Source: Mesorhizobium sp. BR1-1-16 (GTDB lineage Bacteria > Pseudomonadota > Alphaproteobacteria > Rhizobiales > Kaistiaceae). Taken from it: 64,000 nt of DNA. Below are positions 8,840 through 16,448 of the stretch, piece by piece. The notes below the pieces were generated by a model, which was not told where the DNA came from, made no database searches, and saw only the letters and a list, made by a program, of their open reading frames with translations. The first letter of the stretch is position 1, and each line of letters starts with the position of its first letter. The stretch is from contig NZ_JAIUIE010000013.1 in NCBI RefSeq assembly GCF_020165495.1, positions 57,896 to 121,895 of the forward strand, read 5' to 3'. The translations under genes and the position numbers were made by a program.

Positions 8840-9172
8840 ATGACGGAAGTGAAGCTGTTTGCGGCGCCGGGCGAGGGTGCTCTGGTCCCGCTCGGGACGA
8901 GCACCCGGCGCGTGCTGGTCGATCTGCCTGAACTGATGCTGGTCGAATTCAGTTTCGAAGCCGGTGGCATCGGCGCGCTGCATGCCCATCCGCATGTGCA
9001 GAGCAGCTACGTCGCCGAGGGGCGGTTTGAGGTCACGATCGGTGATGTCACGAAGGAGATCGCTGCAGGTGGCGCCTTCATCGTGCCGTCCGGCGTCACG
9101 CATGGCGTCAAGGCGCTCGCGGCGGGCCGGCTCGTCGACAGCTTCACGCCACGTCGCGATGATTTTCTCTGA
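8840..9172 (+). CDS. KdgF-like small cupin
   Basis: A single-domain cupin of 110 residues. Motif 1 reads GALHAHPHVQSSYVAEGRFEV, with His ligands near residues 48, 50 and 52; motif 2 contains VPSGVTHGV with a further His. The ending SFTPRRDDFL resembles the C-terminus of KdgF, the cupin that helps convert 4,5-unsaturated monouronates to linear keto sugars in pectin and alginate breakdown. That similarity is from memory, so KdgF function is a proposal. AGGAGGAGG precedes the ATG. It closes the plus-strand arm of the locus. Confidence 0.85.
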   Translation: MTEVKLFAAPGEGALVPLGTSTRRVLVDLPELMLVEFSFEAGGIGALHAHPHVQSSYVAEGRFEVTIGDVTKEIAAGGAFIVPSGVTHGVKALAAGRLVDSFTPRRDDFL

Positions 9173-9233
9173 AGAAGGCCACACCGCCGAGGCGGAGCAG
9201 GACGGAGAACGACGCTCTGTTATTTCAGCGCCG

Positions 9234-9274
9234 AAAATGAAAAACGCCCGCCGGGGAGGAGATCGGCGGGCGTT
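9234..9274 (-). terminator. Intrinsic terminator of the DUF1127/hairpin-RNA transcript
   Basis: A perfect 10-bp stem, AACGCCCGCC (9243-9252) with GGCGGGCGTT (9265-9274), and a 12-base loop. Read on the minus strand, the stem runs straight into TTTTTCATTTT. It closes the transcript that carries the DUF1127 gene and the two CCUCCUCCC hairpins. It could also stop plus-strand transcription from the cupin gene, though no U-tract follows in that direction. Confidence 0.85.
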
Positions 9275-9283
9275 CTCATAAAG

Positions 9284-9318
9284 GGCGGCGAAGCGAGGGA
9301 GGAGGTTCGCTGGCCGCC
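9284..9318 (-). ncRNA. CCUCCUCCC-loop hairpin RNA, copy 2 (CcsR/cuckoo type)
   Basis: On the minus strand, AGCGA-ACCTCCTCCC-TCGCT forms a hairpin (9292-9311), extended by an outer GGCGGC/GCCGCC stem (9313-9318 with 9284-9289). The ten-base loop is identical to that of the hairpin at 9327-9350 while the stems differ. Loops with CCUCCUCCC behind a DUF1127 gene are the hallmark of the CcsR sRNAs of Rhodobacter sphaeroides and the related cuckoo RNAs of Alphaproteobacteria. The loop is complementary to Shine-Dalgarno sequences. It is followed by the terminator at 9234-9274. Confidence 0.75.
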
Positions 9319-9326
9319 AGATCGCG

Positions 9327-9350
9327 AGGACGAGGGAGGAGGTTCGTCCT
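9327..9350 (-). ncRNA. CCUCCUCCC-loop hairpin RNA, copy 1 (CcsR/cuckoo type)
   Basis: On the minus strand, AGGACGA-ACCTCCTCCC-TCGTCCT forms a 7-bp stem with a ten-base loop, starting 15 bases after the DUF1127 stop codon. Arms are 9344-9350 and 9327-9333, and the loop is 9334-9343. The conserved loop with a different stem from the neighbouring copy indicates selection on the loop. In Rhodobacter sphaeroides such RNAs are processed from the DUF1127 mRNA and act in stress and C1 metabolism; that role is transferred from known systems, not shown here. Confidence 0.78.
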
Positions 9351-9365
9351 GGCGAATCTCTTGAA

Positions 9366-9512
9366 TTAGTAGCCGACCGCGCGACGGGCGACCTGATTGA
9401 TATCGGCGCGATCGATACCGAGATCTGCGAGTTCGCGCTTGGTCAGCCGCGACAGCTCGCTGTAGGTCTCGCGATACTTACGCCAGTTCTTGAAGCCGTT
9501 GACGAGGTTCAT
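9366..9512 (-). CDS. DUF1127 small Arg-rich protein
   Basis: A 48-residue basic protein, MNLVNGFKNWRKYRETYSEL at the start and ending DINQVARRAVGY, the DUF1127 (YjiS-like) pattern with R-E-L-A-D-L-G-I in the centre. AAGGA lies eight bases before the ATG. Members in Rhodobacter sphaeroides (CcaF1) and Agrobacterium act as small RNA-binding or stress regulators. Downstream come two hairpins with an anti-Shine-Dalgarno loop and a terminator, so protein and RNAs are probably one transcript. It is easily missed because of its length. Confidence 0.92.
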   Translation of the reverse strand: MNLVNGFKNWRKYRETYSELSRLTKRELADLGIDRADINQVARRAVGY

Positions 9513-9613
9513 CTCGGCGTCCTTCTGGATCGGGGTGGTGTCGTCCGGCTCTTGTTCCGCACGACCGTTCTTGATTGAGAATTTAGTCCCCCTGATCGAA
9601 ATTGAGCAGCGCT

Positions 9614-9640
9614 AAAAAATGCATGGCAGGCCTGCGCATG
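9614..9640 (-). terminator. Probable intrinsic terminator of the GGT-like gene's operon
   Basis: On the minus strand CATGCGCA-GGCC-TGCCATG forms a short stem with a one-base bulge, followed after CA by six T residues (plus-strand A-run 9614-9619). It lies about 70 bases after the gamma-glutamyltransferase-like stop codon and just behind the inverted repeat at 9643-9672. Confidence 0.55.
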
Positions 9641-9642
9641 AT

Positions 9643-9672
9643 GCATTGCAACAGTCATTCGTGTTGCAATGC
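9643..9672. repeat. Perfect 11-bp inverted repeat
   Basis: GCATTGCAACA (9643-9653) and TGTTGCAATGC (9662-9672) are perfect complements around an eight-base loop. It lies 37 bases downstream of the GGT-like gene and 130 bases upstream of the DUF1127 start. It could be part of the operon's 3' end structure or an operator for the DUF1127 transcript. Confidence 0.6.
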
Positions 9673-9709
9673 TGCAGCGCGAAATCGGTGACTATCGGTC
9701 GTCTCCGCT

Positions 9710-11305
9710 TCAGTATCCGAGCGCGATGCCGTCCTTGCGATGATCCGTGGCGCCGAGCAGCGCGCCGTTCTCGTCATCGATCGCGATCGCCTGGCAGCCG
9801 CCAATCGGCGTGTCGCTGACATCGACCGCGTGGCCATATCCGGCAAGGGCTTTCGCCACAGCCGGATCGAAGGTGCTTTCGAGGCTGAGGACGCCATCGA
9901 AGGCGAAGCTGCGCGGCGCATCGGATGCGGCCTGCAGCGCCTTGCCGCGATCGACCACTTCCGAGACGAAATGCGCGTGGCCGGCCGCCTGATATTGGCC
10001 GCCCATCACGCCGAACGACATCACGAGGCGGTCGTCCCGTGTCAGCATGCCGGGAATGATGGTGTGCATCGGCCGCTTGCGGGGGCCGATCGCGTTCGGA
10101 TGGCCTTCGGTCAGGCGGAAGCTGGCGCCCCTGTTCTGCAGCACGACGCCGGAGCGCGGAGCATAGTGCCCGCTGCCGAAGGCCCAGAAGATCGAGTTGA
10201 TCAGCGAAATCGCGTTTCGGTCGCGGTCGACGACAGTGAGATAGACCGTGTCCTTGTGGGGTGTCTCGTCGGTAGGCGGCTGGGAGGCGGTGGCGCGGCG
10301 GGGGTCGATCGCGGCACGGATCGGCGCGATGCTCGCCTCCGAGAGCAGCGCCTCGACATCGACAGGCGTCACATCGGGATCGCCGATCGTGGCGTCGCGC
10401 AGCCGATAGGCGGCCTTTGTCGCCTCGGCGAGGAGGTGCACACGACCCGCTTCGTCGACCGCTGCCTCGGATAGATCGAACCCTTCGAGAATGCGAAGGA
10501 TCAACAGTGCCGTGATGCCCTGGCCGTTCGGCGGGCATTCATGCAGCCGGTAGCCGCGATAGGCAGCGCTGATCGGCGCGAGATAGTTGGAGGTCTGCGC
10601 GGCGAAATCCTCGCGCGTCAGGAGACCCCCGCGCGCCGTGAGAAGGTCCACGATTTCCTCGGCGATCGCGCCTTCATAGAAGGCGGCGCGGCCCTTTTCA
10701 CCGATCGCCCGCAGCGAAGCGCCGAGGGCCGGATGCTCCATGCGCTCGCCGGCGCGGGGCGCGCGGCCATCGATCAGGAAGCGTTGCATCGCGGCTTCGT
10801 CATGGGCAAGGCGGCCGACATTGGCGGCCCAGTCATGCGCGACGCGGGGCGTTACGCGGTAGCCCTTTTCGGCGGCGGCGATGGCGGCCTCAAGAACGGT
10901 CGCGAGTGGCATCGAGCCGTAATCTTCGGAAAGACGGCACCATGCGTCGACGGCACCCGGCACAGTGACCGCATGGACGGAGCGATCGCCGATCTCGGTG
11001 ATACCTTGCGCCTTGAACCAGCTGGGTTCAGCGGCCTTCGCGGCCCGACCGGATCCGTTGAGGGCGATCGGCAGACCGCCTTTCGCCGAATAGAGCGCGA
11101 AACAATCGCCGCCAATGCCGGTCATCAGCGGATCGACGACGCATTGGACCGCGACGGCGGCCAGCGCCGCATCGACCGCATTGCCGCCTCTGCGCAAGAT
11201 TTCGATCGCTGCCAGCGTCGCGGCCGGATGTGAGGTCGCTACCATGCCGTCGGCGCCGATCGCCGTCGAGGCGCCGGTCTTCACAAAGTTGCGTTCCGTC
11301 TTCAT
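9710..11305 (-). CDS. Gamma-glutamyltransferase (Ntn hydrolase) family protein
   Basis: A 531-residue member of the gamma-glutamyltranspeptidase family. Such proenzymes cleave themselves before a threonine that becomes the nucleophile. The candidate is Thr353 in [12 protein letters not shown], matching the family's T-x-H/Y-x-S/T-V-V-D site. The large-subunit signature [11 protein letters not shown] is at residues 40-50. No signal peptide is visible, so the enzyme is probably cytoplasmic, as in GGT-like amidases. It is the last gene of the minus-strand operon that begins at 16448. Its companions (nucleoside hydrolase, MBL-fold hydrolase, NMT1-type transporter) suggest breakdown of a small imported conjugate rather than glutathione turnover (inference). 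Confidence 0.9.
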   Translation of the reverse strand: MKTERNFVKTGASTAIGADGMVATSHPAATLAAIEILRRGGNAVDAALAAVAVQCVVDPLMTGIGGDCFALYSAKGGLPIALNGSGRAAKAAEPSWFKAQGITEIGDRSVHAVTVPGAVDAWCRLSEDYGSMPLATVLEAAIAAAEKGYRVTPRVAHDWAANVGRLAHDEAAMQRFLIDGRAPRAGERMEHPALGASLRAIGEKGRAAFYEGAIAEEIVDLLTARGGLLTREDFAAQTSNYLAPISAAYRGYRLHECPPNGQGITALLILRILEGFDLSEAAVDEAGRVHLLAEATKAAYRLRDATIGDPDVTPVDVEALLSEASIAPIRAAIDPRRATASQPPTDETPHKDTVYLTVVDRDRNAISLINSIFWAFGSGHYAPRSGVVLQNRGASFRLTEGHPNAIGPRKRPMHTIIPGMLTRDDRLVMSFGVMGGQYQAAGHAHFVSEVVDRGKALQAASDAPRSFAFDGVLSLESTFDPAVAKALAGYGHAVDVSDTPIGGCQAIAIDDENGALLGATDHRKDGIALGY

Positions 11306-11329
11306 GGCTCTGCCCTCGTCCGTCTGCCG

Positions 11330-12112
11330 TCAGTGATAGAAGAGCGGCGCGAGCCGCGCGCGCTGCACGAAACCTGGATCATGCAGCGGAACCAGTTCGC
11401 CGCCGGTCTCGCGCGCGATGGCGTTGAGGCGGCGAATGCTGCCGAGCGCAGCCGGATCGTCCATGCTGGAGCCGAGCACCTCGCGATCGAAATTCTCGAG
11501 GAGATCGGCGACGTCGCCGACTAGAATCTTTACACCGTCCTGCGGCAGCCGAACGACCGCAGATTGATGGCCGGGCTGATGGCCGCGCGTCAGCACGAGG
11601 TCGAGGCCAGGCATCAGCGTCATATCGCCGTCGACGATGTTCCAGCGAATGGCCGGATCAGCGTATTCCGCGTAATTCATGCGGCGCGTGTCAGCCATCG
11701 CCGCAGCATGTTCCAGCTTCTGGATCGTCACGCGGGCGTTCGGGAAGGCGCGCAGATGGCCGGTATGATCGCCATGGGCGTGGCTGAGCACGATCTCGAT
11801 GACATCGGCCGGGTCGACCCCGAGCCCGGCAAGCTGCGTCAGCACCTCATGCTCCGGCAACACGACGGGCGGGCTCGGGAAGGTGGCGTTGACATAGCGC
11901 GCGGCGGCTTTGACCGGATCGGCCAGCCCGGCGCTATCCAGGCCAGTATCGAACATCACATAGCCGTGCGCCGTCTCCATGAGATAGCAGCAGATCGGCA
12001 CCGCGAGGATAACATTCGGCTGCTCGCCGCGAATGCAACCCGATTTGCGGATGATCTCATAGCCGGCGAGAAGGATGTAGAGCTTGCGGACGTCCGTCTG
12101 GGGCCCGGTCAT
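11330..12112 (-). CDS. Metallo-beta-lactamase-fold hydrolase, AHL-lactonase-like
   Basis: A 260-residue hydrolase with the binuclear zinc motif HAHGDHTGH at residues 111-119, a later His in TRGHQPGHQS and an Asp in VGDVADL. Size and the Y-I-L-L-A-G-Y opening resemble N-acyl homoserine lactonase-like proteins (AttM/AiiB group), which hydrolyse lactone rings. Its start overlaps the nucleoside hydrolase stop by four bases (12109-12112), so the two are coupled. In this operon it may open a lactone or amide ring of a catabolic intermediate; quorum quenching is possible but unsupported by context. Confidence 0.87.
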   Translation of the reverse strand: MTGPQTDVRKLYILLAGYEIIRKSGCIRGEQPNVILAVPICCYLMETAHGYVMFDTGLDSAGLADPVKAAARYVNATFPSPPVVLPEHEVLTQLAGLGVDPADVIEIVLSHAHGDHTGHLRAFPNARVTIQKLEHAAAMADTRRMNYAEYADPAIRWNIVDGDMTLMPGLDLVLTRGHQPGHQSAVVRLPQDGVKILVGDVADLLENFDREVLGSSMDDPAALGSIRRLNAIARETGGELVPLHDPGFVQRARLAPLFYH

Positions 12113-13065
12113 GCCGCCGCGCCTCCAAAGATCTCCTTCAGCAGCGCGATGAAGCGCGGGCCGTTGGCGCCGAACGCGACATGGGTGTTTGCCGGTGCGT
12201 CGCCACGCTTGTTGACGTCGAAGACGGTGCGGCCGACCGTGTGGATCCCCGCCGTCTCGACGGCGACGTGGATGTGACGGGTTTCGATGATCTCCGGCTC
12301 GACGAGATAGGCGACGCAGACCGCGTCATGCACCGGCGCCGATCCCAAAGTCTTCATCGGCTGGGTGGAATCATAGCCCTTGATGCGCTGGCTGATGAAA
12401 CGGGAGGCCGCAATGCCGGCATTGGTGCCGAGCGCTTCAAGCGCGCCGCAATCGCTGCCCGAGACGAGCGCCTGGAACGTCGCGTCGAGCGGCACCAGCA
12501 CGCGGCGGGCGAATGGCGCCTCGAAGACAATGGCCGCGGCTTCGGGATCGGCCCAGATGTTGAATTCGGCTGATGGCGTGACATTGCCCGTATAGTGGGC
12601 GCCACCCATGATCACCAGCTCGGGTACGTTCCGGGCAAAGTTCGGATCGGCGGTGATCGCCGCCGCGATATTGGTGAGCGGGCCGACCGGGACGAGCACA
12701 ATCTCCTCGGTGGCGGCGCGGAAGGTCTCGATCAGGAATTCGACGGCGTTCTTGTCGCCCTTGCGGCTGGTTGGATCCGGCACCGGCAGCGTGTTCACAT
12801 GCATGCCGCCGTCCTTCTTGATCGCGCGCGGGACCGGAAAGTCCGCGCGGAGGATCGGCTTCGGGCAGCCTTCATAGACCGGGACGTCGCCACGGCCGAT
12901 GAAATCGAGCGTGCGCAACGAGTTGTCGGTGCAATAGCCGATCTCGACATTGCCGTTCACTGTCGTGACGGCGAGGAGGTCGAGCTCCGGATGCAGCGCG
13001 GCCAACATGATGGCGACGGCATCGTCCGTGCCGGTATCGACGTCGAGGATCAGCTTGCGCGGCAA
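12109..13065 (-). CDS. Inosine/uridine-preferring nucleoside hydrolase
   Basis: A 318-residue N-ribohydrolase that splits nucleosides into base and ribose. The calcium-binding signature D-x-D-x-G-x-D-D reads DVDTGTDD at residues 8-15, and VGPLTNIAAA and a later HDAVCVAYL stretch complete the family pattern. The frame stays open to 13272, but I start at TTG 13065: AGGAG lies seven bases upstream and the family begins right there. It follows the GlcG-like gene and is coupled to the lactonase-like gene. Context suggests its substrate is imported by the SsuABC-type transporter of the same operon. Confidence 0.9.
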   Translation of the reverse strand: MPRKLILDVDTGTDDAVAIMLAALHPELDLLAVTTVNGNVEIGYCTDNSLRTLDFIGRGDVPVYEGCPKPILRADFPVPRAIKKDGGMHVNTLPVPDPTSRKGDKNAVEFLIETFRAATEEIVLVPVGPLTNIAAAITADPNFARNVPELVIMGGAHYTGNVTPSAEFNIWADPEAAAIVFEAPFARRVLVPLDATFQALVSGSDCGALEALGTNAGIAASRFISQRIKGYDSTQPMKTLGSAPVHDAVCVAYLVEPEIIETRHIHVAVETAGIHTVGRTVFDVNKRGDAPANTHVAFGANGPRFIALLKEIFGGAAA

Positions 13066-13105
13066 GGTGCGGCTCCTGTGACTTGCTTGGTTTGTTGGTG
13101 AACGG

Positions 13106-13534
13106 TCAGTCCGGCATGCGCTCGGCGGCGCCGATGGCTGCGAGCCCGGCGCGGGCGATGGCGATGTCCTCGTCATCAGGCGCCGAGCCGATGCCGATGC
13201 CACCGACGCAGATGCCGTCGATGACGATCGGCAGGCCGCCGGCCATATTGGTGAGCTGCCCATCCGAGGCAAGGGCGAGGCTCATCGCCAGCTCGCCGTC
13301 GATCTCGGTGGTCGGGCGGCGGTGAGATGCGGCGCTCTTCGCCTTGTTGGTGGCGGTGGTGAGCGAAAGGAACTTGGCCCCATCCATCCGGATGGCTGAG
13401 AGGAGGACGCCGCTCTCGTCGACGATGACGATGTTGACCTGCCAGCCGATCGCTTCTGCCTTGGCAACGGCGGCCTGGAGGGCCGACAGCGCGGCGGCGT
13501 GGGTGAGCTTGAGGCTCGGTCTGGTGGCGGCCAT
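13106..13534 (-). CDS. GlcG/HbpS-family protein (DUF336)
   Basis: A small protein of about 142 residues of the GlcG/HbpS family (former DUF336). The pattern VNIVIVDESGVLLSAIRMDGA in the first half and GGLPIVIDGICVGGIGIGSA in the second half is characteristic. Some members bind haem or cobalamin; others sit in catabolic operons with unknown function. I prefer ATG 13534; the frame has a TTG at 13561 without a convincing ribosome-binding site. It lies between the binding-protein and nucleoside hydrolase genes. Confidence 0.88.
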   Translation of the reverse strand: MAATRPSLKLTHAAALSALQAAVAKAEAIGWQVNIVIVDESGVLLSAIRMDGAKFLSLTTATNKAKSAASHRRPTTEIDGELAMSLALASDGQLTNMAGGLPIVIDGICVGGIGIGSAPDDEDIAIARAGLAAIGAAERMPD

Positions 13535-13566
13535 GGTCGTTTCTGTCCCTGCGGATTTCAATTGAG

Positions 13567-13601
13567 CCCGGGCCAGGATCGCGTCGCGAATCCGGCCCGG
13601 G
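13567..13601. other. Strong intercistronic stem-loop
   Basis: CCCGGGCC (13567-13574) pairs with GGCCCGGG (13594-13601), and GGAT with ATCC extends the stem past a one-base bulge. There is no U-run. It lies between the binding-protein stop (13644) and the GlcG-like start, where such structures commonly stabilise the binding-protein mRNA and lower expression of downstream genes. Confidence 0.55.
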
Positions 13602-13643
13602 TCATCATGTCGTCAGGCGGCGCCTGATCCAACGGATTTCGGC

Positions 13644-14642
13644 TCAGAGGAATTCCGGATCGAAGACGTCCTTGTAGGGAACGTCTTCCTTGAGCACGCC
13701 CGAGATGGTGATGATGCTCTTGGTCTTTTCCCATGCTTCTTCAGGCATCGAGCCGTCCTGCTGCCACATGTCGTTGTTGCGGGCGCGGGTCAGGATCGCG
13801 TCGAGGTCGTCCTTCGGCAGCGTCGGGAATTCCTCAGCGGCGATGGCGCGCATCTCGGCTTCGTTGGTGAAGACAAGATCGAGCGACTTCTTGGTTGCTG
13901 CGACGACGGCCTTGGCGAGTTCGGGATCGGCCTTGATCGTGGCCTCGGGCAGGTTGACCGTAGTCCAGGCGAAGAGGCCGAGCTCCTTCGGCATCGATGC
14001 GAAGGGCTCCTGCCAGATGCCGGCCTTCACGCCCTGCGCGATGAACGGCTCGTAGACCATGGCGAGATCCGCCTCGCCATTCTTCATCGCCGCGACGCGG
14101 CCGGCATCGGTCGCGATCTCGAGCATGACGAAATCGGCGCGCGGATCGAGGCCGTCGCGCTTGGCGAGATAGAGCAGGATCGAATTGTCGGTCGAACCGC
14201 GCGTGCCGACGGCGATCTTCTTGCCCTTGATATTCTCGGCGAAGCTCTTGGCCGGGTCGATCGTCACGCCGGTGCGGGCGCTGACGAAGGAGTTGGCGCG
14301 GTTCGAGAGAGCGATGATGGCGCGGATCGGCTTGCCGCCCTTCACATTGGCGAAGGCGATATGCTCGGGGCCGCCGATATAGGCGTCGGCATTACCAGAC
14401 TGCACGGCCGCCATTGCCTTGCCGCCGCCTTCCGAGGTGACGATCTGGACGTCGAGGCCGGCTTCTTTGAAGTAGCCCTTGCGGATGCCGACATAGAAGG
14501 GCAGCGAGTCGGCAGAATGGCCGGGCTCGGTGACGATGAATTTGCGCAGATCGGCACGGGCGGAAAGGCTGCCCCCGATCATGCTGGCGGCGCCGAGGCC
14601 GGCGGCCCCTGCGAGGATCTGGCGGCGATTAAGCTGAACCAT
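13644..14642 (-). CDS. NMT1/SsuA-type ABC substrate-binding protein
   Basis: Periplasmic binding protein of 332 residues of the nitrate/sulfonate/taurine and NMT1/THI5-like family. The signal has a twin arginine (LNRRQILAGAAGLGAASMIG), so Tat export is likely. The mature start features EPGHSADSLPFYVGIRKGYF and TSEGGGKAMAAVQSGNADAY, typical of SsuA-like folds. The ATG at 14642 follows AGGGAAC; the longer frame to 14738 is not protein-like. It pairs with the permease and ATPase upstream. Ligands of this family include sulfonates and pyrimidine precursors; the operon's nucleoside hydrolase suggests a nucleoside-like or heterocyclic ligand (inference). Confidence 0.9.
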   Translation of the reverse strand: MVQLNRRQILAGAAGLGAASMIGGSLSARADLRKFIVTEPGHSADSLPFYVGIRKGYFKEAGLDVQIVTSEGGGKAMAAVQSGNADAYIGGPEHIAFANVKGGKPIRAIIALSNRANSFVSARTGVTIDPAKSFAENIKGKKIAVGTRGSTDNSILLYLAKRDGLDPRADFVMLEIATDAGRVAAMKNGEADLAMVYEPFIAQGVKAGIWQEPFASMPKELGLFAWTTVNLPEATIKADPELAKAVVAATKKSLDLVFTNEAEMRAIAAEEFPTLPKDDLDAILTRARNNDMWQQDGSMPEEAWEKTKSIITISGVLKEDVPYKDVFDPEFL

Positions 14643-14694
14643 GTTGCTGTTCCCTGTCTCTGGAGTGGTTGTTTCTGTGTAGTGGTAGATAGAG

Positions 14695-15576
14695 CTAGAT
14701 CGTCTTGACGTTTTGTCCCCTCGTGAACTTGTGCTCAAGCCAATTGACGGCGCCGTAGAGCACGATCGCCAGAAGAGCCAGAATAATGATGCCGACCCAG
14801 ATCAGCGCCATATCGTAGGTGGAGCCGGCATACATGATGATCTTGCCGAGGCCGTACTGGGACGAGATGAATTCACCTGCGATGGCGCCGGCGAGAGCAA
14901 GGCCAATATTGATATGCAGCGATGACGTGATCCACGGCATGGCCGAGGGCACCACGATCTTCAGGAAGACATCGCGCCGCCTTCCGCCGAGCGAGAGCGT
15001 CAGCTTGACGAGGTCGTCATCGACGGCGCGCACCCCGGCATAGGCAGCAAGCGCCGTGATCACCGCGGTGAAGGCAACGGCGAGCGCGATCTTCGAGGAT
15101 ATGCCGATACCAAAGATCAGGATGATCAAGGGCCCGAGCGCGATCTTCGGCACGGCGTTGAAGACGACGATATAGGGCTGCACCACCGCGGCGGCATTGA
15201 TCGACCACCACAGGCTGAGGCCGATGACGGCGCCGATCGCCGAGCCGAGCAGAAAGCCGATGATCGTTGCCTTGAAGGTGAACCAGGTATCCTGGAACAG
15301 CGTCCCTTCGCCAATCACGATGATAAAGGCGTGGTAGATGCGGGAGGGCGAGGACCAGAAGAACGGATCGATGAGGCCGAGCCGTGTCGCAAGCTCCCAG
15401 CCGCCGATGAGCGCGATGAAGATCGCGACCTGCAAGGTCCAGATCGAACTGCGTTTCCAGGATTTCTCGTGGGCGATGATGACGCCCTTGCGGCGAAGCG
15501 GGCGCTTCAGATGGGCGGCCGGCGAACTTGTCGTCGCTACGGCTGGCGGAAGGTCGCTCAAGACGTTGTCGGTCAT
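14695..15576 (-). CDS. SsuC/TauC-type ABC transporter permease
   Basis: Inner-membrane permease of 293 residues with about six transmembrane segments. Landmarks are WELATRLGLIDPFFWSSPSR near residue 60 and an EAA-type loop, RAVDDDLVKLTLSLGGRRRD, near residue 190. Start choice: ATG 15576 is preceded by AAAGGC at good spacing; ATG 15603, just after the ATPase stop, is an alternative. It forms a complete importer with the ATPase and binding protein on either side. Confidence 0.9.
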   Translation of the reverse strand: MTDNVLSDLPPAVATTSSPAAHLKRPLRRKGVIIAHEKSWKRSSIWTLQVAIFIALIGGWELATRLGLIDPFFWSSPSRIYHAFIIVIGEGTLFQDTWFTFKATIIGFLLGSAIGAVIGLSLWWSINAAAVVQPYIVVFNAVPKIALGPLIILIFGIGISSKIALAVAFTAVITALAAYAGVRAVDDDLVKLTLSLGGRRRDVFLKIVVPSAMPWITSSLHINIGLALAGAIAGEFISSQYGLGKIIMYAGSTYDMALIWVGIIILALLAIVLYGAVNWLEHKFTRGQNVKTI

Positions 15577-15605
15577 CGGATGAGCCTTTCGGTCATGGGC
15601 CATGC

Positions 15606-16448
15606 TCACGCGGCTTCGCTGTCGGCGGGCTGACCACCCGAAAAGAGCAGGTCGAGACAGCGTTCCTTGGCGCGGATGAATTCAGGGGCGGTGACGACGT
15701 TGCGGCCGCGCGGACGCGGGAGCGGCACGTCGAAGCGATCGGCAATGCGACCGGGCCTTGGCGAAAGCACGCAGATCTCGTCCGAGAGGAAGATCGCCTC
15801 GTCGACGTCATGCGTGACGAAAAGGACGGTGCGGCCGAAATCCTTCCACAAGGTCAACAGCCATTCCTGCATGCGGAAACGCGTCTGCGCGTCGAGCGCG
15901 GCGAAGGGCTCGTCGAGGAGGATGACGTCGTTGTTGCAGAGGAGCGTCCGCAGCAGCGCGGCGCGCTGGCGCATGCCGCCGGAGAGGCTGGCCGGATAAT
16001 GCGTCTTGAAGCGTCCGAGGCCGTAGCGATCCATCAGAGGCTCGGCGACAGCGCGCGCCTCGCGGCGATCGACGCCCTGGATTTCGAGGCCGAAGATCAC
16101 ATTGTCGAGGATCGTCCGCCATGGAAGCAGCAGATCCTTCTGCAGCATGTAGGAAACGAGCCCGGCACGGCCGGTGATGTCCTCGCCATCAAGAATGACG
16201 CGGCCGGCGCTTGGCTGCAGCAGCCCGGCCATGATGTTGAAGAGCGTTGACTTCCCGCAGCCGGACTGGCCGATCAGGCTGACAAAGGAGCCGGGCGCGA
16301 CGTCGAGCGTGATGCCCTCGATTGCCTTCACGGGTGGCGCGCCCCCGGTGCGGAACTCGTGCGTCAATCCGTCGAGCCGCAGTTTGGGACGAAGCGCCGA
16401 TGGTTCGGCATTCGGCGGTGCCGGTTCGGCCAGGGTCGATCGGGGCAT
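15606..16448 (-). CDS. SsuB/TauB-type ABC transporter ATP-binding protein
   Basis: Cytoplasmic ATPase of 280 residues. Walker A is GQSGCGKST at residues 60-68, the signature LSGGMRQR at 155-162, Walker B ILLDEP at about 176-181 and the switch His in FVTHDVDEA. An N-terminal Pro-rich tail of about 20 residues precedes the fold. AAGGAG precedes the ATG at 16448; the open frame up to 16604 is unlikely coding. It is the first gene of the operon running to 9710, so its promoter should lie in 16449-17082. Confidence 0.92.
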   Translation of the reverse strand: MPRSTLAEPAPPNAEPSALRPKLRLDGLTHEFRTGGAPPVKAIEGITLDVAPGSFVSLIGQSGCGKSTLFNIMAGLLQPSAGRVILDGEDITGRAGLVSYMLQKDLLLPWRTILDNVIFGLEIQGVDRREARAVAEPLMDRYGLGRFKTHYPASLSGGMRQRAALLRTLLCNNDVILLDEPFAALDAQTRFRMQEWLLTLWKDFGRTVLFVTHDVDEAIFLSDEICVLSPRPGRIADRFDVPLPRPRGRNVVTAPEFIRAKERCLDLLFSGGQPADSEAA

